DNA of 64,000 bases. Source: Sarcophilus harrisii. Its lineage: Eukaryota; Chordata; Mammalia; Dasyuromorphia; Dasyuridae. Where the stretch lies: the NCBI RefSeq assembly GCF_902635505.1, contig NC_045429.1:132986804-133050803 (forward strand). Direction: 5' to 3'. Below, piece by piece: positions 1-11,734 of the stretch. Numbering within the stretch: position 1 is the first letter of the stretch; each line of letters begins with the position of its first letter. A model generated the notes under the pieces. The model saw nothing but the letters and a program-made list of their open reading frames with translations. It was not told where the DNA came from and ran no database searches. The position numbers were made by a program, and so were the translations under genes.

Positions 1-578
1 CTGTCCTGCCATTAATAATTCTCAAATATTGCAACATAAACAGAATAATTCTATACTACTCAAAAAACACTGTTGATTTTTGAACAGCTCTTGAACAGAT
101 GGCAACTCAGAAGAGTCTTGTTCCAATTATGGCAACTTTAGCAGTATGCTCACCTCCTGCTACCTGAAACACCAATACCACCTATCTCTATTCAAAAAAA
201 AGCTTCTAATCAAAACTATCATTCTACATAACTCCTGGTCCTCATTCCTTAAATTATAAGTAAAAAATGAATTTCATTATAATTCTACTAATTAAAACGA
301 GCAGGAATCATCACAGTACTATTATACGCTGTATTTTTTGCATAATTACACTGGGATGTAATAAAGTTTTGCTTCCTATGCATGTAGGGTCAGAAATAAG
401 ATCTTATTACACTGATACAGGAGGAACTTGGAAATGTTAGGAGTTTAATCTCAAAGACATTAAAACATTACAAAGTTATTTAATATGAAAGTTATTCCTG
501 GTTTTACACAGATATGCATATATATTTTTAAATTTTTCTTCTTAAGTAACCAAAGACTAAGATTATGACACCAAAATA

Positions 579-1022
579 TGTAAAGGGTCACAGACAGTGG
601 GGGAACTCTGGGCAAGGTATAAGACCCTTCAGCCCAGAGGAAATCTGTTAGGCTCCCTATATTCCCTAAGGGCTCTCAGCCTTCCTGAGAAGTCAAAGGG
701 TGGTGACAACCTGTGTTGTAACTGAAGCAGAGTGATACCAGGAGGCAAACTACATATAATAGCAAAGTTGTTTATGTGGTCCCAGTATATACTTAGCGCA
801 TGCCCAGGGTTGTTTTTGTTTCATAAGGGTATGAGGGAATATAAGGATGAGAGAAATGGGAATAAATGGACTCCATATTTCCACTATCCTTGGGAGTCTC
901 GCCTTATCACTTCTCCACTAAGACAATATATTTTAATCACTCCAGCGTGGAGGCTCTAGAAAGTATAGTAAGTTTTGTCACCCCAACTTGGGGGGGCTCT
1001 AGAAAGCAGCACACACGCAACA
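579..1022 (+). mobile_element. solo LTR of an endogenous retrovirus
   Basis: A 444 bp unit beginning TG and ending CA, flanked by the identical 6 bp AAAATA at 573-578 and 1023-1028. It carries a TATA-like stretch and an AATAAA near 862 in the order expected of U3-R-U5. No internal retroviral sequence adjoins it, so it is a solo LTR left by recombination. It is a fossil in the putative TULP4 intron, opposite in sense to the inferred gene. Confidence 0.75.
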
Positions 1023-1028
1023 AAAATA

Positions 1029-2391
1029 TAAAATATCAATCAGAAAACAGTTAAATTTATGTACAGTCTGAGTAAGAAAGCCAAGGAAACTATAATTTAT
1101 TCTATTTATCAGGTTTATAGACAAAATGCTCCCCTGGGCATTTAATAAACACAAACACAATCTAGTAACCAATTTTGCCTTCTGACCACCAAGAAAAAAC
1201 CTGAAGTTTGCTGATTTCGTGAGGCCATTAAGCAGTTCATTACAGTGGTAATGAGATAATGAAAAGATAATAGAGATTTTTGAGAACCTAGATATAGAAA
1301 AAAGATTAGGGCTCTTATTTATCTAATCTGAAAAATGTGACAAGCTACTTATATGAATGGCAATGGGCACCTGCCAATAAATTTTAAAGTTTGTATTTAT
1401 TTAGATGAAGAACCCAAAGAGAAAAGTTTCAATAAAACCTTCTAATTCTCCACAATGGTGAAGGTTCCTATATTAATTTCACAAAAACTGCTCTTAGAGG
1501 TTTTATAATGTCTTGAAAATCATAGCCATCATCGACTACATGAACACAATGTACCATTATTTTCTTTAAACATTTAACAACTTAATTTGCTAGGTACCTT
1601 GCCATTCTGTTTGGGCTCTTAGCAATTTGTCATTTGATCTTAACAAATCTTTTTTTCCCCTATCTTTACACAGAGTAGGGAGTTATCCTAAATCTCTGCT
1701 GTTTTTCATCATATGTTTTCAATTTAAAAAACAATATCTATATACAAAAGATTCTTAAGTTCAGTCCTTCTATCTCTTTCTACAATTCATTCTAGCAAAA
1801 ATATCCAAAAACAGCCATTATAATGCAAAATATACAACCCAGTACAGAACCTAAAATAAATATTTATGGAACTTGAATATACTTACCATTTCTCAATTAT
1901 TAGTTCAGAAAGGGATACAGATAAATGGAGTGAATGGCAGTGGAGCAGTCTAGTATTCCCAGTCCAATATTCTACTAGACTTAACTGCCTCTGCAAAAAA
2001 TACAAATCAAAAACATATAAATCATCCATAAGTTACCAAAAAATTTGGCAGATAAAAATAAAAACACAGCGTTCCACAAAATTAAGTATAAACACAATTC
2101 TGATGACTTTTAAATTTAGAATTAAAGCAAAAACAGCAATCACTTCATAATGTGTAAGGAGACTATCATTATACTTCTACATCATAATTATAATGTTCAG
2201 AATGAAGCAATATTTGAAAAATGTTCTTTCTCTTCTACTGTCTTAAAAGCTTCTATGTACAATTTTTAAAAGTTTAAATGAATAAATCTTTCAAAAACAA
2301 ACATTCAAAAATAAAATCTTGAGAAAGTAGTGTCAGAAAGTGAAGACAAAACTCATGTCTTCAGTAAAGTAAAAACTAATACTAATTCTTC
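1029..2391. other. AT-rich sequence, nothing recognised
   Basis: No gene, and no repeat that I can name. The composition is like that of intronic DNA in the rest of the window. Short open frames here have no domain character. Confidence 0.5.
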
Positions 2392-2542
2392 TTTTTTTTT
2401 TTTTTTTGCTGAGGCAATTGGGGTTAAGTGACTTGCCCAGGGTCACACAGCTGGGAAGTGGAAATGTCTGAGACCAGATTTGAACTCAGGTCCTCCTGAC
2501 TTCAGGACTGGTGCTCTATCCACTGCACCACCTAGATGCCCC
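2392..2542 (-). mobile_element. WSINE1-like SINE, antisense
   Basis: T-run followed by GCTGAGGCAATTGGGGTTAAG, the core, and a head ending CACCTAGATGCCCC. Flanks ACTAATACTAATT (2375-2387) and ACTAATAACTAATT (2543-2556) form a target-site duplication differing by one base, so the insertion is fairly young. It is nearly full length. Confidence 0.92.
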
Positions 2543-2556
2543 ACTAATAACTAATT

Positions 2557-3236
2557 AATCAAAACTGAAATAGTTTTGATCCTGGGGTAACTTTAAAATG
2601 TTGAGAGTTTAATCTTAAAGACATTAAAACATTACAATAAAGTTACTTAATTTGAGGGTCCTATAGATAAGAAATTCATGGAAGTCTTGGGACCTCCTAT
2701 TAATGCTATACCAACCTACTCTGAATGTCTTCCCTCCCTGTGTCTATGGTCAATTAAGATAGAAATGGAGCAACTTAAATAGTTATAGTCAGATTTAGTT
2801 TCCTCCCTATCCTTCCCACTCAGTTCTACTCAATAGCACTACTCTTAAAGTCAAGTAAGAACTATGCAAAAAAAAAAAAAAAACAGATAATAACTTTCAA
2901 ATTCACATAACTAAAAAATAAGTATTAATTTTTGAAGCAAAGTATAGTACATTTTAAAAAAAGATATTGGTCTTCCCTAATCCCAAAGCTGCAAAGGATA
3001 AGGGAAAAGACTTTCTAGGTTTTCATGTTAGCTCTTTTTTGTCATCTAGAATATGAAAGACTTCTTTACAGCAAAAATGACCATATTAAGTGTCTGTCTC
3101 TTTCTCTGGCTTAAAAACAGGAGCAAAAATCTGACAAACTTTCAACTCTAGTCTGGAAAAAAAAATGCAACACAGGTCTGATAGGAAAAACATCTTAGGG
3201 AAGTGGAAAAGGAGCTGACATCTTGGAAGATTAGAA
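2557..3236. other. AT-rich intergenic or intronic sequence
   Basis: No recognised element. Poly-A runs occur near 2869-2883 and 3158-3166. Nothing suggests an exon. Confidence 0.45.
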
Positions 3237-3889
3237 GAGATTGGCTAGGATGACAGGAAAAGAGAATGATGAATGTTGGTGGGGATATGGGAAAATTGGG
3301 ACACTGATACATGTTGGTGGAATTGTGAATGCCATTCTGGAGAGCAATTTGGAATTATGCTCAAAAAGTTATCAAACTGTACATACCCTTTGATCCAGCA
3401 GTGTTACTACTGGGCTTATATCCCAAAGAGATCTTAAAGAAGGGAAAGGGACCTGTATGTGCCAAAATGTTTGTGGCAACCCTCTTTGTAGTGGCCAGAA
3501 ACTGGAAACTGAGTGGATGCCCATCAACTGGAGAATGGCTGAATAAGTTATGGTATATGAATGTTATGGAATATTATTGTTCTGTAAGAAATGACCAACA
3601 GGATGATTTCAGAGAGGCCTGAAGAACTTACATGAACTGATGCTGAGGGAAATGAGCAGAACCAGGAGATCATTATATACTTCAACAACAACACTATATG
3701 ATGATCAATTCTGACGGATGTGGCCCTCTTCAACAATGAGATGAAACAAATCAGCTCTAATAGCACAATAATGAATTTAACCAGCTATACCCAGAGAAAG
3801 AATTCAGGGAAATGAGTGTGAACCACTACATAGAATTCCCAATCCTATTTTTGCCACCTGCATTTTTGATTTCCTTCACAGGTTAATTG
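3237..3889 (+). mobile_element. L1 LINE, ORF2 C-terminal end, 3' truncated
   Basis: The translation contains FWRAIWNYAQKVIKLYIPFD and VVARNWKLSGCPSTGEW, the marsupial form of the C-terminal end of L1 ORF2 (compare human IPFDPAIPLLGIYPN). It begins inside ORF2 and follows the gene to the end of ORF2, then stops near TTCCTTCACAGGTTAATTG without the usual 3'UTR and poly-A. Loss of the 3' end points to later deletion rather than ordinary 5' truncation at insertion. Confidence 0.88.
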
Positions 3890-3989
3890 CTAGACATTTT
3901 CCACTTAAGTCCATTTATAGTTAACTCCATTTCCTATGAGCAGCTCTGGTTAACACTACCCCTACACCAGGTGTTCCTTTGGGTTCTTC

Positions 3990-4122
3990 CCTCCCCTTTT
4001 TAGCTTCCTTTTGTACATTGTCTTCTTCCATAAAATCGTAAACTCCTTGAGGGAAGGGAATGTCTCTTTTTCTAATTTGTATGCCCACAACTTAGCACAA
4101 AGATTAAGAGATGTTCATTGAA
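3990..4122 (+). mobile_element. L2 LINE 3' end fragment
   Basis: Contains the L2 3' sequence AAACTCCTTGAGGGAAGGGA, then a degraded version of GCCTAGCACAGTGCCTGGCA and TCATTGAACTG at the tail. It follows the 3'-truncated L1 after about 100 bp. Confidence 0.7.
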
Positions 4123-4154
4123 CTGTATTAACTGAAATTAAGTCCTTAAGATAT

Positions 4155-4430
4155 TTTTCAATTTATTAAGCACTTATTAAGCACACTGGGGATATAAATG
4201 TAAAAAAAAATGTTGTAGTCCCTGCCCTCAAATACTTAAATCTGTTAATATATACAAATAATTATGATACAAAATAGAATGTGATAACTACATAAAAGAA
4301 GTAAACTATTAAGGAGAGAATGATCACTTCTAGCTAGAGAAAAGCTTTCCATCCTGAGATGGAAAAAATAAAGTAAAAGGTTTTCAAGAGTCAGAGACCT
4401 GGAAAGTCTATTCCAAGAATAGGGAAAATA
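4155..4430 (-). mobile_element. L2 LINE 3' end, antisense
   Basis: Reads TTTATTAAGCACTTATTAAGC, ACTGGGGATATAAATG and TCCCTGCCCTCAA, the reverse complement of the L2 3' end. The part after about 4310 (AAAGCTTTCC, GGATGGAAAA-like) resembles the next upstream L2 segment but is diverged. Confidence 0.6.
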
Positions 4431-4865
4431 TTCATAAATGAATTGAGGAAGTGCAGAATAGAATGAGATTGTGAAATAACTGACTAGTCAGTCCATGGGT
4501 ACATTAGATATCAAGATAAGCAATTTACATAGTATCCCACAATCAACAGGGAACACTAAATCAATCTAATCAGAGTACTAACATTAAAACTGCATATTAC
4601 GGCAGATTACTTTGGTAGTAGTGTGAAGTATACAACTGCACAAAGAAGAAAGACGAAAATATTTTCCATGGGAAAAATAAGTAACAGCCAAATTGGGGTA
4701 GTGATAGTAGGAATGGAAAGAAGGGCATGAAGGAATAAATACTGTAGAAGTCAAAATAACATGACTGGAGTAATAATTGATCGGAAAAATATGTTCAGAG
4801 GGGATAATCAACAACAATATAGAAGCTAGGAGGAAGGGCAAGTTCCAAGAAGGAAAAGGGAAATG

Positions 4866-4980
4866 AATAAATGAGCATTTATCAAGCACTTTCTATGTGC
4901 AAAAGACTGATAAATGCTGGTGACACAAAAAGACACTCCTTGCTTTCAGTTAGCTCACATTCAGCACATAGGGAAAGTTT
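4866..4980 (-). mobile_element. L2 LINE 3' end, antisense
   Basis: AAATGAGCATTTATCAAGCAC, then CTATGTGCAAAAGACTGATAAATGCTGG and CTTGCTTTCAGTTAGCTCACA match the reverse complement of the L2 3' terminus. Diverged, as expected for an old copy. Confidence 0.7.
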
Positions 4981-7084
4981 TAGTTTCAAGACAAATGGAA
5001 AGATCCTATGCAGCAGCAAAGTAGATGGTAACGCTTCTTCAATATCATTTACAAGGCGAGAGTATAGAAATTTCCAATGCTGAACCATTTGATAGTGGCA
5101 AGAACTTTCTTCCCAATAAGAAGACTCTGCACAGGGAAAGTTTCCCTGGATAAGGAAAAACTGAAAGCACAGCTGTAGCAGGGTCAGAGAGGAAATGGTG
5201 GTACAGGTGGTAGTGGTACAATTGCCTATACAAGCTGCCTGCTAGCCATCCCTCAAAAAGTGCCTCTGTTTCAGCCAATCTGGCTGGACTCTTCTCCACT
5301 GGAGTTACCGCTTTGAGTGATAGCTGCTGAGGATGAGACAGTAAGCAAAACTGATAGTCTGGGAGACGCTGCCACTCCCATATTTCATATTCCTAATTAC
5401 CAAGGCAGTTATTCAGCATTTGTCATTGAGAGTGATAAGAAAGACAGATCCCCTCTCCACAATGATTTCTCAATAATAGTTTTGGGGGCTGGTCTCAAAG
5501 CAAGTTTAGTAGTTTAGAGATTCCTGCTATTCCCAAGGCTATTGGGCTCAGGATCCTGTCTCCATCAGGGTCTAAGGGAAAAAAGAAGTCAAAGTTATAG
5601 AAATAGTTTGACTTATTTGGCACATGCTGCCTCCTGAGACTCCCTCAGAATGTCTAGCTGAAATAATGAACTTGCACTTAAGGTATCAAAAGGGAATCTA
5701 GCTACAAGTATTCACAGATAAGCAATTAATACTGGAATTAAGAGTTTGGGGTTACACTTATAGATTTGAAACTCACATGTAGATAGGAGAATAAAATACA
5801 GTAAAATACAAAATACATACATTCAAATGTATGAAATCACCAAAGGAAAATATAGACTATAGAAAAGGACTAGGTCTTGACAGATGCCAAGATTTTGGAT
5901 ATGTAAAGAGGAATTGATAAAGATGGCTAAAACGTATCCATCAAACAGGTACAAAAATCAGAACAGGGCTAGGTCAAAGAAGTAGAAACCCAAACAATTT
6001 CAAATGCAGCACAAAACTCAAAGAGACTGCAAACTTTAAAGACCACTGAATATGGTAACCATGGGAAAAAATGGTTTCAATAGAATAATGGAAATAAAAG
6101 CCAGACTGCAATTAGTTACAAGGAAATATTAACTACTCTTCCTAAGCACTTAAGGGGAAGAGAAAGAGAAGAAAACCACAGACAAGAAAAAGGTTTGGAG
6201 TTGGAGGTTTGTTTGTGTTTTCTTTTGTTTTTTGGAGACAAGAAACCTGTACGTATTAATAGGCAAAGGAAAAAGGACTAATCAAGAGGGAAGAGAATGT
6301 ATGACAAAATGGAGCAAGATCCTGGAGACAAAAAAGGATGGTTTCAATAGCATAGAGTGATTAGTGTAGACAAGATTAGCTCATCCTCTAAGACAGGAGG
6401 GAGGGAAGAAGGGATTCATGACAACAGAAAAGTTTTCAAAAAGTAGAAGAGAGTGCTTACAAATAGCTTCAATTTTTCCAAAGTATGAGGTAAAATCTTC
6501 TGCTGAGACAAAAGGCAGTGGGGAGGGAAATGATGTGGAACAGCTACTCTGAGAAGTGTTATGAAGTTAGAGGTCAATATATTAAAATTAGTTTTCTGTT
6601 TATGTCATATGAAATAGGAATCACTTCATCTCATGATACATTCTATTATTATCCACTCTTCACTATGTTTAATCCCACAAAACGAGGCTATTATCTTGTG
6701 GGTTTGTTACTTTTGTTCCACCACTCATGTTTAAAATTACTTCCTATGCTCCAAAATTCAATCCAACCGGATCACTTCCTTCCTTTCTAGATGAATTCAA
6801 AAAAGTAAAACCTACTCCCCTAGACATTTCCCTAAAGTATTCATGTATGAAAAGCAGAAGTAGCTAAAATCAGAGTCAGTGATTAAGAAAGGGAATATGA
6901 CAGAATTCCTTGGACTTAGCTAAAATTGTATTCAAGATTTAATGATAGCTGGAATAGGGAATACATCACCACTCATGTTTTCCATCTCCAACCATGATCC
7001 CTTGTTGTTCTCCTTGCAAAAATCAACTTCTTTATGTATAGTGTTAATTTTTTTAAAAAAATGGCTAAATTTGGTTAAATTTGA
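4981..7084. other. long stretch without recognised elements
   Basis: Two kilobases of moderately AT-rich DNA. Parts of 5100-5500 have mixed composition and short frames on both strands, but none has a domain or splice context I can support. A polypurine-leaning segment at 6130-6520 could be an old LINE remnant. Nothing firm. Confidence 0.4.
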
Positions 7085-7590
7085 CCAAAATTCAATCAAT
7101 AAGAATGTATTCAACACTTCCTATGTATCAGGCACTATGATAAGTGCTGGTGATAGAATAGGCAGAAAACAGTCCTTGACCTCAAGGAGCTTACAACCTA
7201 AAGAAGACAACAAGCAAAGTTAGTACCTAGGTTGCAAGCCTGGGGAGACTAAGAGGAATGATAATGCCTTTGATAGTATTCAGAGAGTTTGGAAGAAGAT
7301 GGGTTTAGGGGTAGAGACAAAGAATTCAGTTTTGGACATATTAAGTTTAAGATGCCTACTGGACATCCAATTTGAGATGTATAAAACACTAGGGAGTTGT
7401 TAGACTGAAGGTCAGCAGAGATTAGGGCAGGATAAGTATACTTACAGAATCATCAACAAAGAGATGATAATTAGATCCTTGGAGGCTAATGAAATTACCA
7501 ACAAGAACAGAAAGAGAAGAGAGCTCAAGACAAAGACCAGCAGCTTGAGACAACTAGTTCTAAAGGAATGATAATGAAACATCCCTCATC
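7085..7590 (-). mobile_element. L2 LINE, antisense, internally deleted
   Basis: Starts with the L2 terminus (AATGTATTCAACACTTCCTATG, CAGGCACTATGATAAGTGCTGG, CTCAAGGAGCTTACAACC) and jumps to a more 5' L2 segment marked by CCTAGGTTGCAAGCCTGGGG, TTTTGGACATATTAAGTTTAAG and CATCCAATTTGAGATG. The jump near 7215 shows an internal deletion. This is the antisense of the L2 ORF2 end and 3'UTR. Confidence 0.85.
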
Positions 7591-7711
7591 TTGGTAAAGT
7601 AGTAGATTACTGGCGGGAAATGTTCCATTTGCTGTGAGGCATGGATGCTGTGACAATTGGTTTTGCTTAATTATTTTTTATTATGAGGAAGGAGTGGAGT
7701 GGTTTTAAAAC

Positions 7712-7880
7712 AAATTCAATGTACATGTTTAACCTATATTGGATTACTTGCTGTCCAGGAGAAGAGGGAGGTAGCAAAGAAGGGAGAAAAATAGAGAACA
7801 CAGGGTTTTGCAGGGGCGAATGTTGAAGACTATCACTGCATGTATTTTGAAAAATAAAAAGCTAATACAAATTTTAAAAG
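7712..7880 (+). mobile_element. L1 3'UTR fragment
   Basis: ACATGTTTAACCTATATTGG, ATTACTTGCTGTCCAGG, GGGTTTTGCAGGGGCGAATG and GTATTTTGAAAAATAAAAAG define one of the marsupial L1 3'UTR families, shared with the copies at 29603 and 45300. Strongly 5' truncated. Confidence 0.8.
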
Positions 7881-10437
7881 GAGAAAAAAAATTTAATCTC
7901 CATATTAAAAATAAAGAAAAAATTGAGGCATGGGGACTACATATACATTTCATACATCAATTTTCTTTTCACCCTCCATTGATAATACAAAGTTATCTGT
8001 CTGCTATAAGACTGGAGGTGGAACTTCCCCAAATGTGAGCACAAAAAACCAATACTACTTATATACAGAAAGAAAAAATTCAACTTCTTGGTAAGGGAAC
8101 AAGAAAGCCTGAGATATCTGGTTTTACAACATTATCATCAACATATTGGTGACAAGGAAACTATATTAATTTGGAAAGATTGGAGGAGGTCATATAATGC
8201 CCCAACAATTTCAAGATGCAGAGAGTGATCATACTATGTCTCCACCTTCATTTTACCCCAAGTTATGTCCAATATTCTATTATGCCTTGAGATTTCCTTA
8301 ATCAAGTATTTTCACTTGAATTATCTATGTTTTCAAAAAGCTAATTCCAAAGAATTTTATAAATATTTCTGTCCGACTCTTCTGTGAGGAAGAGTATAAA
8401 ATGCATTTAATCCATAAGGAACCTATAACGTGCTTAATATTTCTGTCACTTTAGGAACATAAATGATTCAAGATGCACACATGTCTTGATTCAACAAGGT
8501 TAGCTGATCAAAACATAATTATTTCCATTTGGTTTCACCAAATGGGAAGAGAAAAAATTCTCAAAAAAAGTTTTACTTAAATTTAAAAATTAATGTGTGT
8601 ATATGTGCCATGCCACATGGCACATGGAAGGAGGAAGAAAGAAAAGAGACCTGCTATGCAATCCAACAAATAAAAACTCTTAAAAAAGTTGGAAATCACT
8701 GATCTGGTAAGTTATTATAGGTGGATTCTAGGCAGCATGCCAAGGCTACTTTATTTTTTCCCCTGCATCTTAGAAAAAAATTTGTGTAAAAACAGAAAAC
8801 AAAACTTTTGTCACTTTTTATCTTAGTTGGATTTCAGTATTACAATATAAAATAGATATGTGCAAATTGTATTTCTCTCCCCTTTGATGTTAGTGTTATA
8901 TTTAATTCATAAGCATTTTTAAGTATTTCAGAATTTATTTCATTCATCAGTTATAACCAAATAAAGAAAAATCCTTATGTACTTGACACTTCTTCATTTC
9001 TCATTTCATTAGAAATTTTGGCAAAAACAAGAAAGAGGCAAAGAGATTCAGGGAAAGGGAGAAAAAAAATAGTTCAATCTATTTGGGAAAAAAAATCTAT
9101 TTTTTTCTGATGCCCTTCCTATACTTCACTTTCTCTGATACAGAAAGTAGTAAGAGTACTTAAACACTTGCATTTTTAGCATTTATATATAATTTTAAAT
9201 CTACTATTTACAAGTGCCAAATGTTTTTAAACTTTCTTGAATATTTGCTAATTTTAAGTTATTTTGACAACCTAAAAGACAAAGTTTGACTAACCAAAGC
9301 ATTTGAATGGCACAAGTCACAACTTTTTATCAAGCAGTATTTGCTATTCCAATTACTGACACTAAATGCTCTGTGTCACCTGGCTTTCCATGTCAACTTT
9401 AAGGAAGATCAGTCAATCAACAAGCATCTTGTAAATGTCAGCTCACTATGTTAGTAAAAGAATTTGTCTTAGCCTCTGGAAGTTGATAATTGACTGCCAC
9501 TAGGTTTAAATTCTTAGTTCTTTCAACAGGTAGCAACAGTGCTGATCAACTTTCTAGAGCCATAGTTATATACCATCACTAAAAACTCACTATTTTCCAT
9601 TTGGATCCAAATGGTATTGCTGTTATCAAAGCTAGCAGTAACAGCAATGATCTACCTGAAGTTTTTCCATGGAACTAAAAGGTAATTTTACTAACTAGAG
9701 ATGAGGAATTAATAGCATATGGAGTTAATGTGATAATACTGTGCCAAAAGGGTTATTTAAGCCCTCATAAAACACATCTTTCTGATAATGACTTCTTCTG
9801 CAAAGAACTTTTGTCTACAATGATACTAACTTGAAGATGTCCAATTTCTTGTGATCATGGAAGTTGATCTGAGGAACTAAGGAATAGGGGGATTAAGTGG
9901 TAAGGCTGGAGCTTAGCTAGTGATTATGCCTTCCATATCATAACTTTGCCCAACACAGATATATAGTGGCTTGGAATAAGAAAATATAGAGGAATTTCTG
10001 AAACTTTTACAGAAGCCACAGATGATACACAAAAGCCTGCCAATAACACACACACAAAAAAAAAAACCTTAGAAACTTTTAAGAAATGCATGAAATATGT
10101 GCATAATATTGTATAACATCAACATGTTTTATTTTTTAATACCATATTCAGACTTATCAAATACAAAGGGAGAGCCAAAAAAATTTTACACAGATATTCT
10201 GGAGCTCCAGGGCTCTGTGCCCTTTACTCCCACAATGTAGAACTACTTGTATAGAAACAGCAATATTTGCAGTACAGGGGTGTCACACATGATTCCTAAA
10301 TGCTGCCCAAATCAGTAATTGGAATTTGTTTAATTAAATAAATAAAAGTACAATCCAACAGAGATAATGTTAATTTGTGATTTTTGAAGTCAGTTCACTG
10401 GAAGGGATGCATTTCTATTTGAATTTGGCATTACTAA
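7881..10437. other. AT-rich sequence, no gene recognised
   Basis: About 2.5 kb with only a possible L2 terminus (TCAATCAACAAGCATCTTG near 9414) and a short perfect inverted repeat at 8603-8625. No exon, RNA gene or transposon that I can name. Confidence 0.4.
8603..8625. repeat. short perfect inverted repeat
   Basis: ATGTGCCATG and CATGGCACAT are exact reverse complements separated by CCA. It could be a small hairpin or a dimeric binding site; no neighbouring gene gives it a role. Confidence 0.6.
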
Positions 10438-10620
10438 CACACAGTGGATAGAATCTAGGACCAGGAGTTAACAAGACCTGGGTTTAAATCCAGTCTCTGA
10501 CTCTGATTAACTGTGTAAACCTAAGTAAGTCATTTAACCACTTTGTATCTCTTTCCACATCTGTAAAATGATGAGGTCAGTTTCATCAGCCCTTAAGTTC
10601 CCTTATGATCCTATGAGATG
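10438..10620 (+). mobile_element. MIR-family SINE
   Basis: Head CAGTGGATAGAATCTAGGAC, box-B-like GGGTTTAAATCC, core AACTGTGTAAACCTAAGTAAG and the 3' part ATCTGTAAAATGATGAGG are in the order of MIR. Divergence suggests old age. Confidence 0.85.
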
Positions 10621-11267
10621 AAAATTAGACAATATAATACATCAGAAGAGTAAAGGCTTCAAGAAGTTTAACCTACTTTTAATCATGACACAGTCAATAA
10701 ATTATTAAGGGAAATATTTAGCAGGATGAAGAAATTCTGAACTCAGTCATGTTAACCTATAAATTTCAAGAGGAATTTTCAAGTATTAAGCAAGCAATAG
10801 TTCTTAAAAAGCACATACAAGAGAGGTTTAGAATAAAGTCTTCCAACTAGATGAATCAATAAATGAAACCTGAAAGTAAAAGCTGAGTCTTCTTTTAAAA
10901 AAAAAAAAAAAATTCATTAATAATGACTACTCACAAAATAATGCTTTAGAGTTTTCAAAACAATTTTTTAACAACAACCCCATGGAGTAAGATAGTACAG
11001 GCACTTTAATATATGATGAAATTAAAATTCAAAGGTAAATTTGCCAAAGTACAGATGACTAGTGAATAGTGAAACCAAGACTCAAATTCATGTTTTCTGA
11101 TTCCATTATGTAATGGTTGTAACATGCTCATTCCCAAACTGAAAGTGAATGCCCAAAGATAAGTACTGCTAGACAAAGGAAGGTTTAAAGTTGTTCTTTT
11201 GATAAAAATAGAAGAATTAATTAAATTTAATAAGAGAATAAATTAAATTTATATGGCACTTCACAAA

Positions 11268-11466
11268 GAAAGTACTTTTGAACCTCCTAAAACAATGAAG
11301 TAGGCCAATATGTATTACCCTTTTTCAGAGACTTAAGTTCAAAGGTTGGCGACTTGATAATAATCACCCAGGCTGCTTGATAATCACACAGGTAGTAGTA
11401 TCAAAAGAAGGGTTAGAACTCCAATTTTCTCACTCGTGATCCAATGTTCTTTGCACCATACCATAC
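11268..11466 (-). mobile_element. MIR SINE, antisense
   Basis: Reverse-complement MIR order: TTTTTCAGAGACTTAAG, ATCACACAGGTAGTAG, GGGTTAGAACTCC and CCAATGTTCTTTGCACCATACC. A second, weaker MIR-like antisense stretch lies just to the left at about 11000-11115. Confidence 0.7.
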
Positions 11467-11734
11467 TATTCCTGCTATTAGTAGGAATCAGTGGTAATAT
11501 TAGTAGGAATAGTATTTTAAACATTGACACTATTATTCTTACTATTTCTTGCTAATTTGTCCCAATAGCTAAATTCAATTCCAAGTGATTTTACAATCCA
11601 CTATACCACAAATTCTTTTTCTTGTGAACACTACCAATTTATCAATCTAAGGCCTAATATGACATTGATCATGTGTGTTCCACACCACCTAAAGGATAAC
11701 AGTAATTATTTCTACTCAATGACAATAATATTAA

